NCBI RefSeq assembly: GCF_001890765.1
Contig: NZ_KV878783.1
Span: 4,430,771 to 4,494,770, forward strand
DNA from: Spirulina major PCC 6313
Lineage (GTDB): Bacteria; Cyanobacteriota; Cyanobacteriia; Cyanobacteriales; Spirulinaceae
Length of the DNA: 64,000 bases
Reading direction: 5' to 3'
The notes under the pieces were generated by a model. The model had not been told where the DNA came from. It was given only the letters and a program-made list of their open reading frames with translations, and ran no database searches. Position 1 is the first letter of the stretch. Each line of letters begins with the position of its first letter. The position numbers and the translations under genes are program-made. Below are positions 1-8,979 of the stretch, piece by piece.

Positions 1-1025
1 TACGAAAACCAATCCACAATCAAAATATTATCTTCAAATTTAAACCCTGCCTCTACTCCATCCGGCATCGTTTTCGTCAGGAGGACAGCACAGGTCGCTT
101 TTTTTTCAACAATGTCTTTTTTGAGCTTGGGAATCCAATCTTTTTGATAGTTCTTCGTGTTTTTGATTTCGTGGACAATTAAACCGCAATTTTGACCGTT
201 GTACATCACAGATTGATATAAATCAACACCGTGAGCACCCTTGGTGGTTTTGTCGATTTTGTCCGTGGGAAAGGTGGATTTAATCGTCTTGAGAGCAAGG
301 TTTTCGAGGGCTTCACCTTCGAGTTCAGTGGAACCTTGGGTAGATTTTTGCTGAGCGTCTTCGAGGGATTTCTGTGTGCGAGTGAGTTGTTCAGTTAGTT
401 CTTCGATTTTGAGATCTTTGCTGAGAGATTTTTGTTTATAGTCTTCTTGTACTTCGAGGTACGCCTGTTCTTTCCAGTTTGCAAGCTGCTTCACCCGTTC
501 TTGTTCAAGAATTTCGCTCACTTGTTTTTGAATGGTGAGAGCCTGTTCTTCTTTTTCGGCTTGGAGTTGCCGTTTTTGTACTTCGAGGGCGGCTTGTGCT
601 TGGGTCAGTTCTTGAGATTTTTGGCGTTGTTCAGCTTGACTTTTATCGAGCTTTTCCTGATACTCTTGTTCTAGCTTTTTTTGTTTGGCAAGCTGCTTCA
701 CCCGTTCTTGTTCAAGAATTTCGCTCACTTGTTTTTGAATGGTGAAAGCCTGTTCGTCTTTTTCGGCTTGGAGTTGCCGTTTTTGCACTTCGAGGGCGGC
801 TTGTGCTTGGGTCAGTTCTTGGGATTTTTGGCGTTGTTCAGCTTGACTTTTATCGAGCTTTTCTTGATACTCTTGTTCTATCTTTTTCTGCTGCTTTTCG
901 TTTTCTTTGTCCAGTTTTTTCTGTAATTCGACTTTTTCTCGGCTTAAAAAGTCTTGGACGGTTTCGCTCAAATCAAAGGTGTGGGAGCAGCTTGGGCAGG
1001 TGACTTTTGGCGTTTTGGCTGGCAT
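1..1025 (-). CDS. DUF2130 domain protein, C-terminus cut by window edge
   Basis: Partial gene of about 341 visible residues, starting at the ATG at 1025 and running off the left edge. The N-terminus carries a CPSC knuckle (residues 10-13) that resembles half of a zinc ribbon. A long Lys/Gln/Glu-rich coiled coil follows, then the start of the globular DUF2130 domain with the pattern GAHGVDLYQ and a lysine-rich nuclease-like strand (VHEIKNTK). DUF2130 proteins are thought to be related to restriction-endonuclease folds; the function is unknown. The coiled coil contains a perfectly in-frame 69-residue duplication. No strong ribosome binding site is visible, but the CPSC region fits the family N-terminus, which supports this start. 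Confidence 0.8.
   Translation of the reverse strand, partial: MPAKTPKVTCPSCSHTFDLSETVQDFLSREKVELQKKLDKENEKQQKKIEQEYQEKLDKSQAEQRQKSQELTQAQAALEVQKRQLQAEKDEQAFTIQKQVSEILEQERVKQLAKQKKLEQEYQEKLDKSQAEQRQKSQELTQAQAALEVQKRQLQAEKEEQALTIQKQVSEILEQERVKQLANWKEQAYLEVQEDYKQKSLSKDLKIEELTEQLTRTQKSLEDAQQKSTQGSTELEGEALENLALKTIKSTFPTDKIDKTTKGAHGVDLYQSVMYNGQNCGLIVHEIKNTKNYQKDWIPKLKKDIVEKKATCAVLLTKTMPDGVEAGFKFEDNILIVDWFS
481..894 (-). repeat. In-frame tandem duplication, two 207-bp units
   Basis: Units 481-687 and 688-894 differ at only a handful of bases. Each encodes 69 residues of coiled coil in the DUF2130 protein. The encoded copies differ at about two or three residues (for example KDEQAF against KEEQAL). 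The unit is a multiple of three, so the reading frame is kept and the coiled coil is lengthened by about 10 nm. Confidence 0.9.
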
Positions 1026-1176
1026 GACGACTTTTCTGTACCATCTTGACTGGTTGAGATTATTATCTACCCCCTGAAGCGATTGGGTGAAATATTTTCA
1101 AGCTGTGTTTGAATGACTCGCATGTTCAGAGGGAGACGGAGCGCGATCGCATCCGTTCCTCTGGTGTGGGCCGCAA

Positions 1177-1776
1177 TTACCACCAACGCAGGGTAAGGTA
1201 ACCCCGTTCGGGTTCGTTGGTTTCTTGGTCTGTGGGCCATTCCACAACTTTGTAGGTGCCGAAGATGTGATCCCACCAGTCAACGCCGAGGCCAAAATTG
1301 TGGTGCCACATATTATGTTTGTGGTGAACGTAGTGGACGGGCATTTTCATCCAGAAGCATTTGGTGGGGTTTTCGTGTTGTAACTGGTGGGCGTAGGCGG
1401 AAAAGGCGGCGTAGGCGATCGCCCCCAGGAGCCAACCGAGACCCGCTTCGACGGAGACGAGAAAGACGGGAAGCATGGCCGCGAACGCGCCTTTAACATA
1501 GTCAAGAAATTCCCACAGCACTCCTTGGCCTTCGTTGCGGCGGTGGTGGTCGCGGTGGCGTTGACCGATGCGGGCGTTGGCGTGCATGAGGCGGTGAATC
1601 CAGTATTCAACAAAGCTTGAAAAGACGAATGCCGCGATGAATAGGAGAATAAAAACCATAGAATTTTTGTGTTCGGATGATACGAGGGGTTGCAAGTCTT
1701 GATTAAAGGAGTTGTAACCGAGGAGGATTGCGAGACTGAGGACAGTCTGAAGCCTGTCACGCCCTGAGTGAATCAT
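1177..1776 (-). CDS. Fatty acid hydroxylase / sterol desaturase superfamily membrane protein
   Basis: Encodes up to 199 residues. Three histidine clusters typical of membrane di-iron hydroxylases are visible: HRLMH (about residues 61-65), HRDHH (74-78) and HYVHHKHNMWHH near residue 150. Hydrophobic segments lie between them. The family inserts oxygen into, or desaturates, lipid or carotenoid substrates in the membrane; the substrate here cannot be read from sequence. A second possible start is the ATG at 1659, which would give 160 residues and begin directly at the first membrane span; neither start has a clear ribosome binding site. It is divergent from the Rieske oxygenase gene at 1841, so the two may share a control region. 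Confidence 0.75.
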   Translation of the reverse strand: MIHSGRDRLQTVLSLAILLGYNSFNQDLQPLVSSEHKNSMVFILLFIAAFVFSSFVEYWIHRLMHANARIGQRHRDHHRRNEGQGVLWEFLDYVKGAFAAMLPVFLVSVEAGLGWLLGAIAYAAFSAYAHQLQHENPTKCFWMKMPVHYVHHKHNMWHHNFGLGVDWWDHIFGTYKVVEWPTDQETNEPERGYLTLRWW

Positions 1777-1840
1777 TGCAACTAAAGTCTGCTATGATCC
1801 TAGCTCAAAGATTGTTACAAATTTTAACTAGGAGTATAGG

Positions 1841-2938
1841 ATGGAACTGGCTCCAACGTTAACCGGTCAGACCGTGCAAAATCAGGTCAGGGAAGCGGGG
1901 ATAAATCCAAATTATTGGTATCCGGTGGCCTGGTCAACGCGGCTCAAGGCAGGAGAAGTCATGCCAGTCAAGATTTGGGGGCAAGCGATCGCTGTCTTTC
2001 GTGATACCCAAGGTCAGCTACAGGCGTTAGAAGATGCTTGCCCCCACAAAGGGGTGGCCCTTCATAAGGGGGAGGTGAGCGGCGATCGCCTCCTCTGTCC
2101 CTACCATGGCTGGGAATTTAACGGTGCGGGCCAGTGCGTCAATATCCCCTATTTTCCATCCGATCAAAAGCTTCCCTGTGCCCAGGCCCGTAGTTATCCA
2201 GTGCAAGAGCAACTTAGCATCATTTGGGTGTTTCCCGGCGATCCGAGCGAGGCGGAACAGGTTCCCTTGCCCACCGTGCCGGAATATGATGACCCTAATT
2301 GGCTAATGGTCCCGATTCCGGGAAAATTCAACGCCCATTTTTCCATCTGTAATGAAAATACGATGGATGTCTTCCATGGGTTTCTCCATCGGAATTTGCA
2401 AGGTTGGTTCGATCCCAAACTTTTGCATTTGCATCAAACGGATACGGACGTAGAAGCCGATTACCAAGTATCTTATCAGGGGCGACTCAGCCAATTTTTA
2501 GGCATGAGCGATCGCGGCGATCGCGTGACGACTCGAATCATTTCGATTCGGTATCGTTATCCGCACTACTCGAACACACTAGAGGGGGTGTCTCGGATGT
2601 ATTTAATGCGTTTGCCCGTTTCGCCGACAGAAACTCGGTCATTCACATTATTATTTTTGAAAATTCGCTTACCTCAAACCCTTGTAACCGTGGTTCGACC
2701 TTTACTGTCTCGCGTCATTTGGCGATTTTTATTAAAGCCATTTCTCGATCAAGATGTCGAAATGATCGAGAGCGAGCAGCGAACCTATGAAGGCGATCGC
2801 CAACGTCGTTATGTCGAAGTGAATCCGGCGATCATTGCCCTTCAGCGGGTCATTCTCAAACAGGATGGTGTTCAGTCATCTCACCCAACGTCGCAGTCTC
2901 CGCACGTTGATGATTCTGAACTCGCCTCCATCCCATGA
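1841..2938 (+). CDS. Rieske non-heme iron oxygenase
   Basis: 365 residues. The Rieske [2Fe-2S] ligands are C67-P-H69 and C86-x2-H89. The catalytic mononuclear iron site is visible as E172, D176, H179 and H183 in NENTMDVFHGFLH. The arrangement resembles cyanobacterial relatives of pheophorbide a oxygenase and other ring-hydroxylating alpha subunits, but I cannot assign the substrate. It needs a ferredoxin or reductase partner that is not encoded beside it. The ATG at 1841 follows a plausible AGGAG at about 1829. The next gene starts 50 bp downstream on the same strand, so they are probably cotranscribed. Confidence 0.85.
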   Translation: MELAPTLTGQTVQNQVREAGINPNYWYPVAWSTRLKAGEVMPVKIWGQAIAVFRDTQGQLQALEDACPHKGVALHKGEVSGDRLLCPYHGWEFNGAGQCVNIPYFPSDQKLPCAQARSYPVQEQLSIIWVFPGDPSEAEQVPLPTVPEYDDPNWLMVPIPGKFNAHFSICNENTMDVFHGFLHRNLQGWFDPKLLHLHQTDTDVEADYQVSYQGRLSQFLGMSDRGDRVTTRIISIRYRYPHYSNTLEGVSRMYLMRLPVSPTETRSFTLLFLKIRLPQTLVTVVRPLLSRVIWRFLLKPFLDQDVEMIESEQRTYEGDRQRRYVEVNPAIIALQRVILKQDGVQSSHPTSQSPHVDDSELASIP

Positions 2939-2988
2939 TTTCCATCATCCAAGTCATCCCACCTAGATCTAAAGCTAAGGAGTGAACG

Positions 2989-4278
2989 GTGCAAGTCGTT
3001 AAAGAATATATGCAGGGGCTACAGAGCCATAGCCTCTATCCCGAAAAGTTTATCTGCCACCAAAAGCACGGCAACATCATCGAAGTGGAGGAAGGGTCTA
3101 CCGGAATCCGCCGCACGGTGCTCACGTTCTGCACCAACGATGTGCTGGGTCTGGTCCAGTCTGACGCTGTACGCCAAGCCTCCATTGATGCAATCTATCA
3201 GTATGGCACATCCAATAGTTCCTGCTCGGTGCTCAGTGGTCGTATTGATCTCCATCGCCAACTCGAAAACGAAATTTCCGCGTTTAAAGATCTGCCCCAT
3301 ACCCAACTGTTCCTCAATGCATGGATGGCGATGCAGGCGTTGATGGATGGGTTCTGTCATTTGGCAATGCCGGTGCCGGGGTTCCAAAATACCCGCGAAA
3401 CCTTGATTCTCACCGATGTGCTCAACCACGGCTGCATTGTGTCGGCGGTGGTCAATGCGGATAATCGGTCGGGGAAGGTATTTAGCTACAGTCCGGATGT
3501 GCGGGTCAAGCCCTATCGCCATTGCGATATGAATGACTTGGCGCGGAAGTTGCGCCGCTATGCGAAGCCGGGCGATCGCATCCTCGTGGTGTCCGATGCG
3601 GTATTCTCCATGGATGGCGATCTCGTCCCCCTGCCGGATATGATCGATGTGATGGAAAACTACCCCGGTAGTGTCATCGTCATGGATGAAGCCCATGCCA
3701 GCGGAGCCCTCGGTCCCACCGGTCGCGGCATTTACGAGCATTTCGGGATCACCCCTCAATCGGTGATTGATCGGGGCATGGTGCCGTTGATCATGACCAC
3801 GTTTTCCAAATTTGCTGCCTCTGCGGGGGCGGCGATCAGTAGCCACAGCCGCGAACTGATTGATCTTCTCGATGTGTCTCCCACGTCGATCGGCACAATC
3901 TCCCTGCCGCCACCGGTGACGGCTGCGGCCCTTGAAAGTATTCGTCAGGTGCGCAAATATCCGGAACTGGTGCAACGCCTCCAAGCCAATACTCGCTATC
4001 TGCGATCGCGCCTCGTCGAACATGAATTCGATGCGATCGGCGAAACCAACGTGGTTCCTGTCATCCTCCCCAGCGATTGTGACCCGAAAGCCTTTGCCCA
4101 ACACTTGATGGTGGAACATGGCATTTGGGTATCACCCATTTGGTTCATCGCCAAGCCTCGACTCCGGATTACCGCCAATGCTCTCCACACCACCGAGGAC
4201 ATTGACAGCCTTGTGGCGGCAATGGTAGAAACCCGTGAAGCTCTCTATCCCGTCAAGGCCGCGACGCTCACAGCCTAG
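2989..4278 (+). CDS. Alpha-oxoamine synthase family PLP enzyme
   Basis: 429 residues of fold-type I aminotransferase, closest in pattern to the alpha-oxoamine synthases (8-amino-7-oxononanoate synthase, serine palmitoyltransferase, CqsA). Visible features are TSNSSCSVLSGRIDLHRQLE near residue 75, the cofactor motif VMDEAHASG (D233, H236) and the likely Schiff-base lysine K274 in TTFSKFAASAG. Such enzymes condense an amino acid with an acyl-CoA or acyl-ACP, releasing CO2. Start is a GTG at 2989, chosen because AAGGAG lies about 7 bp upstream. Pairing with the Rieske oxygenase suggests a lipid or secondary-metabolite pathway rather than biotin synthesis; this is inference. A terminator follows at 4331. 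Confidence 0.8.
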   Translation: MQVVKEYMQGLQSHSLYPEKFICHQKHGNIIEVEEGSTGIRRTVLTFCTNDVLGLVQSDAVRQASIDAIYQYGTSNSSCSVLSGRIDLHRQLENEISAFKDLPHTQLFLNAWMAMQALMDGFCHLAMPVPGFQNTRETLILTDVLNHGCIVSAVVNADNRSGKVFSYSPDVRVKPYRHCDMNDLARKLRRYAKPGDRILVVSDAVFSMDGDLVPLPDMIDVMENYPGSVIVMDEAHASGALGPTGRGIYEHFGITPQSVIDRGMVPLIMTTFSKFAASAGAAISSHSRELIDLLDVSPTSIGTISLPPPVTAAALESIRQVRKYPELVQRLQANTRYLRSRLVEHEFDAIGETNVVPVILPSDCDPKAFAQHLMVEHGIWVSPIWFIAKPRLRITANALHTTEDIDSLVAAMVETREALYPVKAATLTA

Positions 4279-4330
4279 GTTCAAAATCACAGGTCAATCT
4301 CCCCACTGTGGAGATAGTCTACTTTACCGA

Positions 4331-4363
4331 CAGGGTTACACCACCGTAACCCTGTTTCTCTTT
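4331..4363 (+). terminator. Rho-independent terminator after the oxoamine synthase
   Basis: A 9-bp perfect stem (CAGGGTTAC / GTAACCCTG) with a 6-nt loop is followed by TTTCTCTTT, 52 bp after the stop codon. It closes the Rieske/oxoamine-synthase unit. Confidence 0.8.
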
Positions 4364-4681
4364 GCACCACCGGCAACAGTCGGCAACGGGCGAGCCTCAT
4401 CTCGTCGGAACGGGGAAGATCTTCCCCGTGGTGAACAATGAAGAATCCCCCCTAATTCTAAGGACGAGGAAAGGGTGCTGTTATAGTTGTAATAACAAAG
4501 AACACTTGGACTCAAACCTGTGTTGTGGAATCCATTGACGTGCAATGGGGGTAGCGCAAGCAACACAACCTTCATGATCACAGCCTGAGACTGGAAGCGA
4601 TCTAGTCCTTGATTCTGTGCATCCTCCAACAATCTCGGTTTCCGAAATCCTTGCCATTCTTGTGCTGAAGTGGAAAAGACT
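4364..4681. other. Intergenic stretch, no gene supported
   Basis: Together with the terminator this is a gap of about 400 bp. A short minus-strand open frame exists but shows no recognisable domain or ribosome site. It presumably holds the promoter of the gene at 4682; I see no clear -35/-10 pair. Confidence 0.5.
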
Positions 4682-5668
4682 ATGTTTTCGCAACTGCTCC
4701 CAATTCAACCCGTCCTTGCTCAAGAGGCAGCGCCACCACCCGCCGCCCCTGCCGCTCCTGTTCCCCCCGCAGCGGAAGGGGGTGGCTTACCGATCCTGTG
4801 GATCGCCATTACGCTGGTTCTCTGCGGAGCCTTAGCCGGTGGAGCCGCTTACACGAAGTTCAAAATTTACGACAAGTTGCAAAAAGACCTCAAGTTTGAG
4901 CGGTATAAATCACAGGATTTACAAAAGCGACTGAAATTAGCCCTCAAGACCATCCAGAAAATGGAGGCAAACCCCGACCTCATCCACTCGCGGGAATTCA
5001 ACCTGGATTATTTGCGGTTGCGGATGGATGAAGAGGTTTTCCACTATGCCATTGTGAACCAAATTAAGATTCGCGTGAAGCAGTTAATTAGTGTCGCCTT
5101 GCGTCCGAGCACCGCGAACCATCAAGTGGGGGTGGCGGCTACGGGGGGGCGGCAAGTGGATGAAATGTTTGATGTCACCTACGAAACTGAAACCCGAGGC
5201 AAGCGCACCAAGCGGGTTCTATTTCGTACCCAAATTAAACTCACTAAACTCCCCACCCAGTCCACATCGACAACGATCAACCAAATTATTGACTGTATTG
5301 AGAAGTTTCTCAGCCCCAACGAAGATCACGACACTTGGCAGCCGACGATTCAAGGGCGGGTGGTGTTGATGGATTGGGATCAAAAGGCTAAACCCACGCC
5401 GTTACTGGTGCTTGAACAGTCTGGTGAAGGGGTGAACGTGAGTTTCCGCACCAATCCTAATCGTCGAGCGGGAGGGGCTGGGGAAGAAGAGGACGGGATG
5501 GATATGGCGGTGGCTCCGAAGCCAAAATCTCCAGGGAGAACGCGCGATCGCAAACCTCCCGCTCCCCCCAACGGCGCGAAAGCTCGTCCCCGTGCAGCCG
5601 GTGGCAAAACGCCCCCCCGCCCCCCCTCTGCTGCTCGTCGCCGATCGTCATCAACAAAACCGCATTAA
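4682..5668 (+). CDS. Conserved cyanobacterial membrane-anchored protein of unknown function
   Basis: 328 residues from the ATG at 4682; an in-frame GTG lies 12 bp earlier. After a Pro/Ala-rich N-terminal stretch there is one clear membrane span (ILWIAITLVLCGALAGGAA). A short coiled coil and a compact alpha/beta domain (roughly residues 85-265) follow. The C-terminal 60-70 residues are low-complexity, rich in Pro, Arg, Lys and Ala (KPKSPGRTRDRKPPAPP), so strongly basic and probably disordered. That tail could bind nucleic acid, membrane phosphate or a partner. I do not recognise a family with known function. It is convergent with devA. Confidence 0.7.
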   Translation: MFSQLLPIQPVLAQEAAPPPAAPAAPVPPAAEGGGLPILWIAITLVLCGALAGGAAYTKFKIYDKLQKDLKFERYKSQDLQKRLKLALKTIQKMEANPDLIHSREFNLDYLRLRMDEEVFHYAIVNQIKIRVKQLISVALRPSTANHQVGVAATGGRQVDEMFDVTYETETRGKRTKRVLFRTQIKLTKLPTQSTSTTINQIIDCIEKFLSPNEDHDTWQPTIQGRVVLMDWDQKAKPTPLLVLEQSGEGVNVSFRTNPNRRAGGAGEEEDGMDMAVAPKPKSPGRTRDRKPPAPPNGAKARPRAAGGKTPPRPPSAARRRSSSTKPH

Positions 5669-5736
5669 TCCTGCATCTGGATTCCATCATTGCATAATGC
5701 AGAATCCTGGTGATGGGGGGCGATCGCTGCTAGCCA

Positions 5737-6438
5737 TTAGCTCGAAACGAGGGTCGCTGAGGGATGGATTTCTGTCAGACGGCCATCTTCGAGGTGAACG
5801 AGGCGATCGGCCACATCAAGGATGCGGTTGTCGTGGGTGACGATCAGACTGGCGCAGCCCTGTTCTTTGGAGAGTTGTTGAATCAGTTCGACGACGGCGC
5901 GACCGGATTTACTGTCGAGGGCGGCGGTGGGTTCGTCGGCGAGGATCATTTTGGGGTGGCTGACGAGGGCGCGGGCGATCGCAACCCGTTGTTTTTGGCC
6001 GCCGGACATTTGGGCGGGGTAATAGTCGATGTGGTCTGCCAAGCCCACAGCGGTAAGCATTTGTTCAGAGCGTTGTTTCGCCACGGCTGATCGCAACGGT
6101 TGAAGTTCGGCGGACATTTGCACATTTTGCCGGGCGGTGAGGGAATGCAGCAGGTTATGGCCTTGGAAAATATAGCCAATATTGCGCCGAATATTGACGA
6201 GCTTCGCCTTGGGGGCGTTGACTAATTCTTGACCCAAAACCTGGAGGCTGCCGGTTTGGCACGATCGCAACGCCCCCATTAGGGTGAGGAGCGTAGTTTT
6301 CCCTGACCCAGATGGGCCTTTGAGTAACACCACTTCCCCGGCGTTGAGGGTGAGGGTGATGTCAAAGAGGATTTGTTTGCGGAGTTCGCCGCTGCCGTAG
6401 TAGTGGTTGAGGTCGTGAATGGCAACAATTGCAGACAT
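5737..6438 (-). CDS. devA: DevA-type ABC exporter ATPase
   Basis: 233 residues from the ATG at 6438; an upstream frame extension exists but overlaps devC and looks non-coding. Walker [11 protein letters not shown]-loop, signature [15 protein letters not shown], Walker [13 protein letters not shown] and H-loop VTHD are all present. It powers a MacB-like exporter together with DevC and DevB just upstream (35-bp gap). In heterocyst-forming cyanobacteria DevBCA with TolC exports glycolipids; non-heterocystous species keep homologues for other cargo. Presence alone does not show which applies here. Confidence 0.88.
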   Translation of the reverse strand: MSAIVAIHDLNHYYGSGELRKQILFDITLTLNAGEVVLLKGPSGSGKTTLLTLMGALRSCQTGSLQVLGQELVNAPKAKLVNIRRNIGYIFQGHNLLHSLTARQNVQMSAELQPLRSAVAKQRSEQMLTAVGLADHIDYYPAQMSGGQKQRVAIARALVSHPKMILADEPTAALDSKSGRAVVELIQQLSKEQGCASLIVTHDNRILDVADRLVHLEDGRLTEIHPSATLVSS

Positions 6439-6473
6439 CAGCGTTTTAGGGGGAATAACGTTGCGAAAGGGGG

Positions 6474-7622
6474 TTAAAAAATATCGGCAGGGTCGGCGGC
6501 GCTGAGTTTGCGGACGGCGATCGCGCCCGACCCCATACACATCACTACGGTCAAAAACAAGACGGTGAGGGCCTTACTAGCGGTCATCGCCATCGGTAAG
6601 CTGGTTCCCTGGGCTGTGAGGACGTAGAGCAGGCTGGAAATCCCCAGGCCCGGCGCATAGCCGATCAACGCGAGGATGATCGCCTGTTGAAACACCACCG
6701 TCAGCAGGTAGCGATCGCCATAGCCCATCGCCTTCAGCGTTGCATATTCCGGCAGATGATCCGCCACATCAGAATAGAGAATTTGATAGACAATCACCAC
6801 CCCGACAATAAACCCCATCCCTGCCCCCAGGGTGAAGATAAACCCGATCGCTGTCCCCGTCTCCCAATAGTCTTTCTCAAAGGCAATAAATTCTGCGCGG
6901 GACAACACCAACACATCTTCCGGAAGGTGTTGTTTTAAGCGACGGATCACCGCCTCCGGATTCGCCGTCTCGGCTAACTCAATCACCCCAATTTCAATCT
7001 GGCCCGCGTCCCGATTGGTAAAAATATTGAGGAAGGTCGTTTCACTCGCAATCACATTGCCATCCGCCCCAAAGGAGGCCCCAAGATCAAACAAGCCCAC
7101 CACCGTCAGACGTTTTTCATTGGCTTCGGTCGTGACGCTTTCTGCGGTGGCAAAGAGGTCGGGAATCGGGCCAAACTCCGGGCGAGAGAGGCGATCGAAC
7201 AGCACCGCATCTTCCCGCTGGATCTGGTGTTTCGCGTCGGCCAGTCCCGGTAAATCTAGAAAATCATCCATGGGGTTGATGCCCAACACCATAATGCCCC
7301 GCGTTGCCTTAGTTTCAGGGTTTTTCCAGAGGGCAAAATCAATGTACAGGGGGTAAATCGCCTCCACTCCGGCTACCCCGGCACTTTGGTACAAACGACG
7401 ATTGGAAAAGGAATCCATGGCGATCAGGGCGGTGCTTTCCGGGCTGAGGAGAAAAACATCGCCTTGGATGCGGCGATGGAGCACCACCGCACTTTCAAAG
7501 AGGGCATCTCGAAACCCAAACTGCATGAACATCAGGAGATTGGCAAAACCAATGCCCGCCATCGCAATCAGGAGCCGCATCCGCTCATGGGTGAGTTGGA
7601 GCCAAGCGAGGGGGATCTTCAT
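6474..7622 (-). CDS. devC: DevC-type ABC exporter permease
   Basis: 382 residues with the MacB/FtsX layout: an N-terminal membrane span (RLLIAMAGIGFANLLMFMQF), a large periplasmic domain (about residues 45-250), then three spans to the C-terminus. The start codon overlaps the stop of devB by 4 bp (ATGA), so translation is coupled. It forms the membrane channel of the DevBCA exporter. Confidence 0.88.
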   Translation of the reverse strand: MKIPLAWLQLTHERMRLLIAMAGIGFANLLMFMQFGFRDALFESAVVLHRRIQGDVFLLSPESTALIAMDSFSNRRLYQSAGVAGVEAIYPLYIDFALWKNPETKATRGIMVLGINPMDDFLDLPGLADAKHQIQREDAVLFDRLSRPEFGPIPDLFATAESVTTEANEKRLTVVGLFDLGASFGADGNVIASETTFLNIFTNRDAGQIEIGVIELAETANPEAVIRRLKQHLPEDVLVLSRAEFIAFEKDYWETGTAIGFIFTLGAGMGFIVGVVIVYQILYSDVADHLPEYATLKAMGYGDRYLLTVVFQQAIILALIGYAPGLGISSLLYVLTAQGTSLPMAMTASKALTVLFLTVVMCMGSGAIAVRKLSAADPADIF

Positions 7623-8830
7623 GGCGCGGATTGATCAATTTCAACAAGGACTTTGGCGTTGGTGAGTCCGGCGACGGTGCGGCTATCGGCGGGATCGAGG
7701 CGAATTTCGACTTCGACGACGCGCACATCGATGTCGGCTTGGGGGTCGGTGTCGAGGACATCTTTTTTGCCGACTTGGAGGCCGATTTGGGAGACACGAC
7801 CTTGTAATTCATCGGTGAAGGCGTTGTTTTCGCTGGTGATGCGGGCGGTTTGGTCGAGGGCGATGTTGGCGATGTCGCTTTCGTAGATTTCGGCGATGAC
7901 CACCATTTGATCGGTGCGGCCAATGTCGAGGATTCCTGATCCACTGTCGATCGCTTCTCCCGGATAGACATTAATTTGCAGCACTTGACCGATGATGGGC
8001 GATCGCACCACCCCCAATTCTAAATCCGTAATCGCCTGCCGGACGACCGCTTGCGCTTGATCCACACGGGCGCGGGCTTGGTTCAAATCCACCGGGCGAA
8101 TTTCGGCGATGCGATCGCGATCGGCTTGGGCCTCTTGAATTTGTCGCTCCAGGGTTGCATCGGTTTCCTGGGCTTGGGCTTCTGCCTCCCGCAAGGCTTT
8201 TTCCATCGTGGTCAGGGTCAACTGTCGCTGATCGCGCTCCGATGCTGACACCACCCCATCATCAAATAGCTGTTGATAGCGATTGTATTCCGTGCGGGCG
8301 TGATTCACTTCAGCTTGGCGGCGTTCGAGGATGGCTTGATTCGTCACTTCCTCCCCCTGACGCTGGGCCTGCAAACGCTCGATCCGCGCTGTGGCCGCCC
8401 GAATTTCCCCCACCTGCGCCCCGGCTGCCACCCGCGCTAGCTCGGATTCCGCCACTTTGACATCCTGCCGGGCTTTATCAAGGGCAGCTTGGAGGCGATC
8501 GTAGTTGTCAAGCTGGGCCACCACTTGATTCGCGATCACCGTCTGACCTTCTTCGACCAAGAGCCGCTCAACCTTGGCTCCCCCTAGGGCCGGTGGGGGC
8601 GATAGTTGAATCACTTCCCCCAGGGGTTCAATCCGACCGAGGGCGGTGATGGATTCGAGGGGGGCGATCGCTGCTTCTTCCCCCGCTCCCGCCTCGGTGT
8701 CCGGTTGACGCAGCAATTGGAGGCCATAAAACACAGTCAAGCCCAGGGTCAACAATCCCAGCAAAACCAAGCTGATTAGACCGTTGCGCCCCTTCAGACG
8801 CTTCACCCATTGTTCAACATTCACAAACAC
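7619..8830 (-). CDS. devB: DevB-type periplasmic adaptor (HlyD family)
   Basis: 403 residues starting at a GTG (8830). One N-terminal membrane anchor (ISLVLLGLLTLGLTVFYGLQ) is followed by a lipoyl-like half (EPLGEVIQLSPP), a long alpha-helical hairpin (about residues 125-265) and the second lipoyl/beta-barrel part. This architecture bridges the inner-membrane DevC/DevA pair to TolC. First gene of the devB-devC-devA operon. No NtcA-type box was found in its short upstream region. Confidence 0.87.
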   Translation of the reverse strand: MFVNVEQWVKRLKGRNGLISLVLLGLLTLGLTVFYGLQLLRQPDTEAGAGEEAAIAPLESITALGRIEPLGEVIQLSPPPALGGAKVERLLVEEGQTVIANQVVAQLDNYDRLQAALDKARQDVKVAESELARVAAGAQVGEIRAATARIERLQAQRQGEEVTNQAILERRQAEVNHARTEYNRYQQLFDDGVVSASERDQRQLTLTTMEKALREAEAQAQETDATLERQIQEAQADRDRIAEIRPVDLNQARARVDQAQAVVRQAITDLELGVVRSPIIGQVLQINVYPGEAIDSGSGILDIGRTDQMVVIAEIYESDIANIALDQTARITSENNAFTDELQGRVSQIGLQVGKKDVLDTDPQADIDVRVVEVEIRLDPADSRTVAGLTNAKVLVEIDQSAP

Positions 8831-8917
8831 AGCTTTTGATCATCCATGGCGTTTCCCTTGCCTATTGTATCCAGATGCGATCCCCAGCGGGGATCTGGGG
8901 TGGGGCCTCACAAACGA

Positions 8918-8948
8918 AGAGCGATCGCTTCAGTGAAGCGATCGCTCT
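8918..8948 (-). terminator. HIP1-containing hairpin between glnA and devB
   Basis: A 13-bp perfect stem with arms AGAGCGATCGCTT and AAGCGATCGCTCT and a 5-nt loop CAGTG. Each arm contains a complete HIP1 octamer. It lies 32 bp downstream of the glnA stop. The run after it is only moderately T-rich (TCGTTTGTG), so termination is likely but not certain. Confidence 0.55.
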
Positions 8949-8979
8949 GCTCATCCCACAACCCTAGGCTGCGCCCGTT

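Noticed and set aside
3019-4119. Long minus-strand open frame (366 codons) opposite the oxoamine synthase
   Set aside because: His/Arg-rich nonsense composition, no domain, entirely antisense to a well-supported gene.
4336-4632. 98-codon minus-strand open frame in the gap before 4682
   Set aside because: Overlaps the terminator, no ribosome site and no recognisable domain.
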